A stretch of DNA of 64,000 nucleotides, from positions 1-64,000 of the forward strand of contig JAAEAF010014543.1 in NCBI GenBank assembly GCA_011037195.1, written 5' to 3'. Positions 12,701 to 24,700 of this stretch are shown in pieces. A program made the translations under genes and the position numbers. Under the pieces are notes generated by a model. The model was not told where the DNA came from. It saw only the letters and a program-made list of their open reading frames with translations, and ran no database searches. The stretch is from Triatoma infestans (lineage: Eukaryota > Arthropoda > Insecta > Hemiptera > Reduviidae). The first letter of the stretch is position 1. Each line of letters starts with the position of its first letter.

Positions 12701-15700
12701 TCGAAAGATGAAACACTACGTTGCGTCTCTCTTCAAATTGCCATTTCAGTCTTGTATAGTTTCTCATAACAGCAGAATATTGCAATTAAATTAAAAGTGT
12801 TGTTTCTAGTATGAGAAAGTATAGCGATCGTATCAAATTTTCGAAATTGAGTTTTCACTTGAAAAATGTTTTGTGGTGGTCCCCTGGGTTGCCAAAGGTC
12901 TGTGAGTTCAATTTAACAAAATATCTCATAAAACGACAAATCACAGGAACCTCAAAACTTCGTTCGTATACCGTTATATAGTTTAGAGTACTACAACCGC
13001 ATCAGACATGAAGTTTTTGGACAAAATCCATCAATAGGATGCGACTTTACTAAATGATTTTTTTCAATTTTTCATGTTTTTTTTTCCGAAAAAGGCTTCA
13101 ACGATTTTCTTTAAACTTTGTTTACTATCTACACTTACAATACCTATCACTTTTATTTGTAATATTTTCTTGAAAAAATTGATTTTTTGTGTGGTTCTGA
13201 GGGAACAGTAGCGTTTTCTACTGCTTTTCTCTAAAATATCATTTGACTACAATTTATGATTCTACCACCTATATAATATTAATATACGTACATTAGAAGC
13301 ATAGCTAGAATTTTAATTATGAAGAAAATCTGCTAACCAGAAGTGCGAGTTTCTTCCATATTAGTTTTTTTTTTCTTTTTCTTTTTTTTTTCTAAGTTTT
13401 GGAATTTTTCTTTTAAAACTTGGAATGCCAACTGCACAGATATTTAAAAAAAAAAAAAAATTGATTTTAGATAGTTGTGTGGAATTGCTGACGTCAAATT
13501 TCAAATGTTATAAAGTTTGTTTAATGTTATTCACGCGCTGTTCTGGACTACAATGAAATCATTTTCTGCCTACCTGGGTTGGTAGGTTAGTAATTGTTCT
13601 CTTACCGACAAATGAGTAAAATTTTATCTTAAAGAAAATTTGCCAGCTTATATGTAATTGTACTCACAGTAATAAGAGTGTGGGGGTGTATAACTTCCAC
13701 TCCACGAAAGAATTCACAATAAAACGTTACTTGAGAAGAACTAAAAAGAACTTGTATAAAAAACACTGGACTCACTAAGCTTCTAATCGCGCGTGAACAC
13801 ACATGGTTCTCAGGGAAGTACATAGCCTGTTATAATAGTTTTCTATCGATTCGATCACCGCCGTTATTGATTATGGGGCCCCCTCACATCACTCCCCCCC
13901 AATAACGGCGTCGAGGAACCGCACTGAGGGTTTAACAGTCCTGCCGGAACGGGTCGTGGTGTGCGCTGGAACAGGAAGTGCGTGTTGAGATGGCCTCGCA
14001 GCGGCTGGAGTGGGTGTCAACTCGTCTGGTTCAGCTAAAATAACTGCGGGCTTTAGACGATCTATCGAGACGGTGACCTTATTCCCGTCGATATTAATTT
14101 TAAATGTCTTAGCACTCCTGGAAATAACCTGGTACGGCCCCTTATAAGGTGGTTGCAGAGATTTTTTTATTGTTAAATCTTTGAGGAAGACGTGGGTGCA
14201 AGTAGCGAGCTGAGGGTGTACGAAAGTCTTATGTGACTTCGGGACCGCTGGTGGTTGAAGTTGTTTCATAAATGACCTCAATTGTGTTATGTGCTCGCTG
14301 ATGCCTGCGGAACCTGCTGTAGGGGTAAAGAATTCTCCGGGTACTCTCAAGGCCTGGCCATATACTGCCTCAGCCACACTAGCATTCGTATCTCTTCTGA
14401 CGGCGGTGCGAAGCCCCAGTAATACAGTCGGGAGCGCGTCCGCCCAGTGCGCTGAACTTGTATGTGCCATCAGAGCGCTTTTTAAGGTTCTATGCATCCT
14501 CTCAACGCAGCCATTGGCCTGGGGGTGGTAAGCCGTCGTTCTTATGCGTTCTGTGCCCAAAAGGTTCGTTAGACTACGGAACAGCGCCGATTCAAATTGT
14601 CTCCCTTGATCAGTTGTTATTCTGCGGGGTGATCCGAATCTGGAGACCCAAACCTGATAAAAAACTGTTGCCACCGTTTCTGCACAGATGTCCTGGACGG
14701 GCACTACTTCCGGCCAGCGCGTGAAGCGATCTACCATCGTGACACAATACTGAAAACCTTTTGATGGTGGAAGCGGGCCGATGAGATCTATATGTACATG
14801 TTCAAACCTCTTACAAGCCGGAAAGGTTCCCAAAGGTGCCACTATATGTCTTGTTACCTTTGATTTTTGGCAAGCTATACAACTCTTAGCCCAATTGCTA
14901 ATATCACGGTTCATATTGGGCCAAAAATACTTACTACAAATCAGCTTGCGGCTTGCTCTTGGTCCAGGATGGCTGGTACGGTGCAATGTGTTAAACATCG
15001 GTCTCCTAAAAGCAGCTGGCAAATATGGACGACCATTGCCTGTTGTCATCTCACACCAGATATTTTTCCCCCAACCGGGAATAACGAGGTGTTGCCAGGA
15101 GAGGTTTGACTGTTTAAGAAGGGGTGGAAGGTTTGTGTCAATTTCTTGTGCATGGGCTAATTCTGCCCAGTCCGCCTCCAGGGATACATCTTCGATCCTT
15201 GATAAGGCGTCCGCCACCAGATTCCCCTCTCCTTCTACATGGCGTACATCCGTGGTAAACTCGCTTATAAAGTTAAGCCACCTGGTGCGCATAGGAGAAT
15301 CCGGCGATTTTCTCTGACGGAAGGCATATATTAAAGGCTTATGATCAGTTAGGGCAGCAAAATTTCTTCCTTCCAATGTTTGCCTAAAATGTTTTATTGC
15401 CAACATAATAGCCAGTAATTCCCTGTCGTAGGTAGAGTACTTGGCTTGTGCAGGACTCAACGTTTTTGAATAGAATCCCAATGGAACCCAAGTGTCGCCC
15501 TCTCGTTGTTGTATGACTGCTCCTACGGAGGTTTCGGATGCGTCACAAGACAATGTGATTTCAGCACCCTCAGCAGGGTGTCCAAGGTTTGTTGCTTGTC
15601 GTAGGTTCGTGATGCACCGCTGGAAGGCAGCTATTGTCTCTTCAGTCCATTCGATAGTTCTTTTATCGTTCTTTCTGGAGTTCTTCAGGTACTTGTTTAG

Positions 15701-18700
15701 AGGACGCTGTGTTTCCGCTGCTCCTCTGAGGCAAGGCCTGTAAAAATTCACCATTCCAAGAAAGCGTCTGAGGTCTGACACAGTGTTTGGTAAAGGATAT
15801 TGAGCTATGGCCTGGACTCTAGTTTCGAGGGGTTTAATGCCGCACGGTGTGACCTTATACCCAAAAATTCTATTTCATTCTCACCAAACAGACATTTATG
15901 AGGGTTTATAACTATGCCATGTTCATGTAATCTGCGAAAGACCTCTCTTAGGTGTTGCTCATGTTGATTTCTGTCCTCTGATGCCACAAGAATGTCGTCC
16001 AGGTAGACGAAGCAGTAATCCAGGTCCCTAAATACGTTGTCCATAAAGCGCTGAAATGTCTGCGCAGCATTACGAAGGCCGAAGCACATGCGAGTAAATT
16101 CATAAAGGCCAAATGGAGTAATCAGTGCCGTTTTTGGAATATCTTCCGCTGCAACTGGGATTTGATAATAAGCTCTGATCAGGTCAATCCTAGAAAAAAT
16201 TTGTTTATTATGTAACTGCATGTTAAAATCCATTATATTTGGTACTCCATACCGGTCAGGTAAGGTTTGGGCATTTAGGCGGCGGTAGTCTCCGCATGTC
16301 CTCAGAGACCCATCTTTTTTTACAACCACGTGCAGGGGGCTTGCCCACGGGCTTTTTGAGGGACGGCAAATACCCTCTTCCATCATCCGTCTAAATTCTT
16401 CTTTTGCTGCCCGATACCTTTCTGGTGCTAAACGGCGAGCTTTTGCAACCACCGGTGGTCCTGTAGTTTCTATATGATGTTGGATGCAGTGTTTAACTGG
16501 ATCCCTATGGCCTATTATCGGACTTGGACGCGTTACTCCAGGAAATTCTTTAAAAATATCTGCAAAGGGCTGGGAACCTGGGATGGCTGAAATAGTAAGC
16601 GCAGTGACCCTTAAAACGTACCCTTTTGACGTCAAACCCGTCTGCTGGTCGATAATTTGGCGCCCCTTCAGATCCACCAATAGCCCATAGTGGTACATAA
16701 AATCTGCCCCGATTATGGGCTTTGGCACCGCTGCTACTATGAAAGTCCATGTAAACGCTTTGCGGAGTCCTAAATCCAATTTCATTTGCTTCTCGCCATA
16801 GGTGCGTATAATGGTGCCATTTGCGGCATACAATGGAAATTCTAGAGGTGTCTGTTTCCCTGATGTAGGTAACGGAAGCACTGAAATGGCTGCCCCAGTA
16901 TCTATAAGGTAGGGCATACCAGAGCGTTTATCCTTAATAAACAGACGGGGTTGTATTTCGCGGGTACTGGATTCCGCCACTTCCAGCACCCTCTCTAGTT
17001 TTCCGGGTCTAATGTAGGTTCTACCGTCTCTACCTTATTTTTCCAGTTGCAGGGTTTTTCACATTTTTTTGCCTGGTTGCCAAATTTATAGTGGTAAAAG
17101 CACAACCAGGAAGGGTGTTCCGGTCCCCGTTCCCTTGATCTAACACGAGCGCGAGATCTGTTTCGTGATCTGTCTTGGTTTTCTCTAGTTCTGCTATATT
17201 GCGATTTCAATTCGGCCACCTCTTTTGTTAAGCGCCGTACTTCCTCGACCAAGTCTGTAGTAGGGCTGGATTTACTGGTAGTACAAATCTCAGTAGGAGC
17301 AGCTACCTCTTGAATCTTATCGGCTACCTCTGCCAACTTCTGTGGATCTGTTTGCCCTGTTGCTTGTAAGATAGCTTGGGTATTTGGCGGTAAAGATCTT
17401 AGCCATAACATCTTCACCATATCTTTTGCGACTGTCTCCAATATCACGTCGGGGTCACCAATGTGGGGGTGTATAACTTCCACTCCACGAAAGAATTCAC
17501 AATAAAACGTTACTTGAGAAGAACTAAAAAGAACTTGTATAAAAAACACTGGACTCACTAAGCTTCTAATCGCGCGTGAACACACATGGTTCTCAGGGAA
17601 GTACATAGCCGTTATAATAGTTTTCTATCGATTCGATCACCGCCGTTATTGATTATGGGGCCCCCTCACAAGAGAATGTAGTATATGTCTCGCATTAGAT
17701 GTTTTTTTTTTTAATTTTAAAATTGTATGTTACTACAGGGCAATTCATTTTTTGAAAAAAAATGTTACTCAGTGGCAATAAGAATTTATAATCAAGCAAT
17801 AGCCCAACACCCAGACAGTTCTGTACTTTATTCTAATAGAGCAGCCGCTTATATGAAAAGAGAGTGGTAAGGTTATGTAAAGGTTGCACTATATGGATTT
17901 TATTCTATTATTAATATTTTATAGAATCATATGTAATTTAGGTGCGGTGATACATATGCTGCTCTTCGTGATTGTATAACTGCTTTAAACTATGATCCGA
18001 AAAATGTTAAAGCATACTTCAGGTACATATTATTTTTATTATATGGATTATTAGTTTTAAAATCACAATACAAGTTTTTATAATTATATTTTTTTTAGAC
18101 TGACAAGGTGTTTGTTTGATTTGGCGTGGTACGATGAGGCTAAATTAACACTACATAGTTTTAAGCAACATTTTCCATCACATGCGAAGTTGCTAGCATG
18201 TCGTGCACTGGAAAGAGATATTCTTACGAAATTGGAATCATTAGGTAAAGTGTAATTTTTCAATTTTATTTACTAACTTATTTATTTCTAAAAATATTAA
18301 TTTACTTGATCAAAAATAACTTTTCAATCCTATACTTACTACTGACATGCTAATAGCATTTTCCATCACGCTATGTCACGTAAAAAAAAAAAATTTGCTT
18401 CACACTCATGTTTGGTGTCTTAATTTTTATTTCCCTTATTGCATTAATAAAACAATTATTACGATCGTGCCAAGTTTTTGACATTCAGTTTTCACCGAAA
18501 ACTGTGTTATTATGAGTTTTCGTGAATATAAAAAAAAAAAAATTTGTAGTTGGGCCGTTGATAAGGAAACAAGCAAAATGATACCAAAGAAAAAACTTTT
18601 CAGCTTTTTTTAAAAAAAAAAAAATTTTTTCTGAAGTTTCGGAAATCTTTGGTTTCATTCTTCAGGAATTGTCAAGGAGAGGAGTAGACGAGTTAAATGT

Positions 18701-21700
18701 AATTTTTTTGCATGATGGCACCTTCTTTTTATTATTGTCAAAGCAAACATTTGTGTACTATAAACACAACCGTGTGAGTTTCACCAATCCCTCTGATAAG
18801 AGCATCCACGTGACAAGAGAGTTACATCAAAAATGACCATGAGATTTTTCTTGCAAATCGTCTATTTTCGACGTAGTGCGAGAAGTCATGGAGTCTATTT
18901 TTTTTTTTTTAAATCTTCCAATCAAATTAAATCTTTTTATTTTTACTTTCTCTTACTACTGGTAAGAGGAAGTATTGCAATTGTCTCAAATTTTCGAAAT
19001 TGAGGTTTCATCAGAAATATGTGTTTTTGGGGTCCCTCTGAGTGCGAAATCAAGTTATTAGCCGAATGTTATGTGTGTTTGTGTGATCAAAATTTTATTT
19101 TGAAAAGGAAAAATCTGGGGGCAGCTTAAACTTGGTATTCCATTTAGGCTCTGCTTTCGCAGCAGACACGAAGATTTCGGTCAGTGCCTTTTTAATGATT
19201 TTTTTTTTTTTTGTTAAAACGTGATTTTCTCTAGAACAGTTTCAATGATTTTCTTTGAACTTTGTGTGCTATCTACACATATAAATACCTATCACTTTTA
19301 TATGAAACATTTTCCCAAAAAATTTGATTTTTGGGAGGTTTTTGGGGGAACATTAGCGTTATGCTTTCCTTTAAAAGAATCACTTTAGTGTAATATATGG
19401 GTTTCTCATCTACATATTATTAATACACATTAAATGCATTTATAGAATTCCAAATTTGAAGAAAATTGTTTAACAGGATGCAAAGAATAGCTTATTGAGT
19501 TTTTTGGGGGAGGGGAATTTTCTCAAAAAACTGTTGCAACGATTTTCTTTAAGCTTGGAATACTTGCTGTATAGATGGAATTTGTAACACTTTTATTTGG
19601 AACATTTTTCTGAAAAAAATTATTTTAGATGGATGTAGAGTTGTATCAGTTAAGTTTAATTTAAATTTGCACAAACTTTATTGGCTCCACATAAGGCCTC
19701 TCAGGTACACAAGTAATATCCTCACTAACATTTTTATGGCCACCACAACGAAACATTGTAACATTCCAATTTTAAAGAAAATTTCTTAATTAAATTGTAT
19801 TAATAGAGTAAGTGATAGTCATGTGTATCACACTTCTAGTAAGAAAGAAGTATAGTAATCGTGTCAAATTTTCGATATTGAGATTTCACTTGGAATATCT
19901 GTTTTGAGGTCCCTTGAGTCCGAAAAATTGGTTTTTATAAAATGGTCTGTGTGTGTATGGGTGTGTGTGTGTGTGTATATATACGTATGTGAATAGCATA
20001 GCTCAAAAACGAAAAATCGTAGAAAGTTCAAACTTGATATTCCGTTTAGCTATCACCATCACCATGGGATCCGACAGTAAGTTAACTGTCGAAATTTCTC
20101 AACCGGAAGTTTTTACCACTTCATTGATTTTTTTTTTCACTTTCATGCAATTTTCTTAAAAAATGGCTCCGACGATTTTCTTCAAACATGTTATATCAAA
20201 TACACATACAAAGATTTACAACTTTTATTTGAAACATTTCTCTGGGAGAATTCATTTAAGGACACTTTTGTGGTAGGGGTGGGGTTTGGGTTTTCTCTAA
20301 ATGCTATGTTAGTTTATTATACAATGGTATAAATAATATTAATGAAAATTAAATATGTTGTTTGAAATTCCGAGTTTGATGAAAATCGGTTGACCGAAAA
20401 ATCGTTTTTACTAAAAAGTATTTTTCAGTTTTCTGCTATGTTCTCTAAAACGGCTCCAACGATTTTCTTTAAACTAGTAATGTAAACTACACATATAAAG
20501 AGTTACAACTTTTATTTGAAACATTTCTCCTGGTAAAGTCATTTAAGGGAGTCTTTTGGGGGTTGTGTTTTCTTTAAAGGGCTAACGTATAGTTGATTAT
20601 ACATACAATTCTGCCATCTAAACAAAATGAACCTTAATAAGAAATAAATAAATAAATAAATTGTCTAAACGCAGAGTTTCAAGAAAATTAGTAAACCGGA
20701 AGTGTGTTTGTACTGAACAGTTTTTGTGATTTTCTCCATAGAATCCCTGACGAATTTCATTAAATTTTTGTTATACTAATTATAAAATTTGTCAATTGCA
20801 ATTTTGTAACGTGTAATAAGAGAAAAATGTGTGAGTGTTTCACACCAGTTTTCTGTCATTTTTGGTTTACTTCAAATTCTTATAGTAATAGGCTATTGGA
20901 TAAAACTTTATCTTCGATGTTGAAGGTTTGAACCTTGGTAAGTACAAACAGTGAGTTTACACTGTTTGATGATTTTGCTTGAGATTTAATGCTACAGATT
21001 CCGCAGAACTATGTAAAATCCCTTTTTTCCAGGAAAATATTTCAAATAAAAGTGATAGGATTTTATCTAATGCACTTAGCATACAAAGTTTAATAAACAA
21101 AACAAAAAAAAACTCAAAAACCTATTCTGTAAATACGTACTTTCGGTTAACCGATTTTCTTAAAATTTGGAATTCTACCAATGCTTCCAATCTATATATT
21201 AATGTTATATAGGTGCCAGTGATACTTTTTAAAGTAAGCCTTAACGCTACTGTTCCTCCTAGAAACCACTAAAAATCAATTCCTAAAAAATTCTTCAAAT
21301 AAAAGTGATAGTATTTAGGGTGTATAGATAGTATACGAAGTTTGAATAAAATTATTGTAGTCGTTTTTGATAAAATCTTAAAAAATAAAAAAAAAAAATC
21401 ATTCAGTAAAATTGCATTTCCTTTGATGGATTTTGCCCAAAACCTTAGTGTTAGAGGTGATGGATAGGGTTTAAACGAAATACAATGGTTCCAGCCATTT
21501 GAGATATTTTGGTTAAACGATTTTTCCTTTGCTTTTTTCTCTCCTTTCTCTAAGCAGAGGCAGACATGTTCTGTGTAGATAGAGTCTATCGTCTCTATTT
21601 AGACAGTTTTCCACTTTCTCAATGGTGGTAAGAGAGACAATGGACTCCGTCTAAGCAGAACATGTTTGCCTCTGCTCAGGGAAGGAAGAAAAAAAACCAA

Positions 21701-24700
21701 GGGAAGAAACGGTGAATGATTTTCCGGAGCAGGACAAGGTTACTTTGGCAGGAGGGCAGCGGGATGGGATACTTAGACCATCATTAAAATGTTCACGGAA
21801 ACCTAAAAAGATTAAAATAAAAGATGTTTTTACTTTTAATTAAAACATAAAATTTCAAAAAGGCTTTGCATATTTTCAATGTACGCATATTTGAATTGTA
21901 CTTTGTTTGCTTTAATTAAAAACGACCGTTTTAACAGTAAGCTCGAAACGTCAGTCATATGCTAATAAAATGAAGATTATCAAAGGGTTGTGTGTGACAC
22001 TATGACAGAGGCAATCTCATAGCTCGCACTGTATGTCACCATTACGTATCAAAAAAATTTTTAAATAATTTTAGATGACAGTATGGATGATAGTGGTGAG
22101 TTAGACTTTGCCAGTGATATTAGTCCAAAAGAATCTGAATGGAGAGAAAAAGCCAAAGATTATCGTCTAAGGTTCTATGGCCACTGCAATACTACCACAG
22201 ACATAAAAGAAGCTAATTTCTTTGGAAGGTATGCAGCATACTGTAGTGAATTTATTTTTTACTATTTAAAAACAATAATCAAACAAGCAAAAAATTAGTT
22301 GGCTTGCGCTAAAGAAGAAACTTTTTTAAAAATAAAAAGTTTCTTCTTTGGCCCCAGCCAACTAATTTTTTGCTTATTTAATTAACAACGGCCAAACATA
22401 ACTATTGTTTACATATTGAAAAAGGACAATGGTTAAGAAAACTGTTGCTTTATTTGTTTAGTGATGGAGAATTTATTGTTGCTGGCTCTGATGATGGATC
22501 AATCTTTTTCTGGGATCGCAAGACAACTAACAACATTAGGATACTAAGAGGCGATTCATCTATAGTTAACTGTGTCCAGCCACATCCAACGTGTTGCCTT
22601 CTTGCGACTTCTGGAATTGAACATCGTATACGTCTTTGGAGTCCCCGTTCTGAAGTGAATAATTTTATTAGTCTACCTTCATTTTAAATACTTTTTTTTT
22701 TTGTTGTAAATAATCGGTTATGTGGTTTTTTATATTGGCTGTTTATGTTATTTTATATATAGAATTTGTGTGTTTTGTAATAAAAACTTTGAAACCATTG
22801 GCAGCTTTAAATTTTTTATTTAAATGCTGTTGATTAACATTTAGTCATCTCCTTTACGTTTCGGCATTTCACATGCCATTATCAAAAGGTTTTATCAATA
22901 AAACAGTACATTATCTTATTAAGTATAATGGAGGTTTATTACTATATTGTTATATGTCTCTGATGCTTTCCAGCTCTGCGGAACCAACCACCATAACAAA
23001 TATTGTTATATGCTTTGGTTGTTAAATATATGTATGCAAATTTGTTAACAGAGTTTTATTTTCTTCATTAGTATGCTGCTTTTGTATAATATATTATAGT
23101 TACCCACTAAACTGCGAATAGCTAGGGTTAACTCAACCGACAGCCTATCAAGAAAAATAGTAAAAGTATATCCAATTTAATTAAAACAACCAGTACAAAA
23201 TCACGTGGTGCACCATTTAAAAAACGAAGTACAAATATCTCCAAACGGAGTTCATATTCATTTCAAAATAAATTAAACTATAATATATTGAATAAAAGCA
23301 GCATACTAATGAAAAAAATAAAACTCTGTTAACAAATTTGCATACATATATTTAACAACCAAAGCATATAACAATATAGTAATAAACCTCCATTATACTT
23401 AATAAGATAATGTACTGTTTTATTGATAAAACCTTTTGATAATGGCATGTGAAAAGCCGAAACGTAAAGGAGATGACTAAATGTTAATCAATAGCATTTA
23501 AATAAAAAATTTAAGGCTGTCAATGATTCAAAGTTTTTATTACAAAACACACAAATTCTATATAGTAAATAATTATGTTGTACAGGTGAGACGGATAAAT
23601 TAGGCTAATACCTTTAAGGAACAACAGCTGCCTATACTTTTTATTGGGAGTTACTCATTCCGCGCTACAAATTCATGTATTTTTCAATAATAGACAACTG
23701 CATTTCCATCAGTATGTGAAAGCTATTAGAGTGCAAAAGCTTTATAGTGGTCTGGTTTAATACAGTTGACCACCTTTGCCTTAAACATAGAAAAAACAAA
23801 AAAACTCAAAAATTGAAATCATAAAGGCTTCATATCAAATAGATAATATTTAAACCTAAACATCTTTTAAGAAAGAAAGTAAAATTTTGCCTGGCTGAAA
23901 TGAAAAATTCTACTTTAACAAACAAAAAAAATTTTTTCAATGATCTCTTTGTTTTTGTGTAATATTATTTAATTTTGTTCTGGATTATAAAAAATGTTGC
24001 TTTATATTTTGTCGTAATTTTATGACATAAAACGAAAATATATAGTTATATGACGGGTCAACTAATATATAGTTTCTTAAGACGGGTCAACATCAGTACC
24101 ATTAAGACCTGGAGCCTTCTTATTGTACTGCCAGCCTCCAGGCAGTGTTCTCTCGTTAAAAACAATACTGCACATCACCGGACAGTGACCGCAACGCTAC
24201 TTACTTCTGATACTTTATAATTTCCCTATAATAAAAAATTCAAAGAAAATCATCAGTAGAGTGCTAATAAAAAACAAATATATGCCTGTTAACTATAATA
24301 GCCCAGGAAGTCTGTTATTTACAAAAAAAAGAAAAGAAGAAAATACACACACTGACGTCCTTCTCCTGCCAACGTAATCTGTTGGTCATCTTCTATAAAG
24401 GCATTTATAATCATACTTCCCCATATCTGCCTTCCTCGAAGCATTGATTTCATTAAAGGATTCGGAAGATTCTTGATAGGTAAAGCGAAAAGAGCTCGAA
24501 CAAAGTATTTCCAGAAGTGGACTTGACAATAGCTATGATCTTATCATCGAATCCAGGATGTATATAACCACTACTCATCCAGAGAGTCCATGATAGTGAC
24601 AATTTTTTATTAAAACAAGAGTTCCTGCAATTAGTTATCTGCAGATTTTATCCACTTTATAGTTGCAGATGATATTTGGATGACCAATTTTCAAAAAAAA

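Larger units (their letters stand above)
13679..17670 (-). mobile_element. Ty3/gypsy LTR retrotransposon, antisense in WDTC1 intron
   Basis: The element is 3992 bp and is flanked by AGAG on both sides (13675-13678 and 17671-17674), the 4-bp duplication usual for Ty3/gypsy. LTRs of 210 and 209 bp begin TGTG and end CACA and differ by one base. A tRNA-Trp primer site, gag, protease, reverse transcriptase, RNase H and integrase follow in that order, with no env. Protein-coding order and the DDE integrase place it in Ty3/gypsy. The gag N-terminal half is deleted and pol carries a frameshift, so this copy is not autonomous. It is transcribed against the host gene. Confidence 0.95.
22756..23564. 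repeat. Foldback element with ribozyme-like core in each arm
   Basis: The arms of about 300 bp (22756 to about 23100 and about 23271 to 23564) are complementary, with ends TATATAGAATTTGT and its complement. The spacer is about 170 bp. The left arm is longer because it contains an insertion at 22963-23006. Each arm has a core with GAAACGTAAAGG (22851-22889 minus and 23432-23470 plus). Confidence 0.88.

Noticed and set aside
13629..13823. Minus-strand open frame starting in the 3' LTR
   Set aside because: It is LTR sequence and flank; the same frame start occurs in the other LTR at 17606. Not a separate gene.
14289..15743. Several plus-strand open frames opposite pol
   Set aside because: They are shadows of the integrase/RNase H coding and show no motif of their own.
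22655..22687. Ten-codon extension of exon K as the normal C-terminus
   Set aside because: A good donor at 22655 and a conserved, in-phase last exon at 27507 make splicing the default; kept only as a possible isoform.
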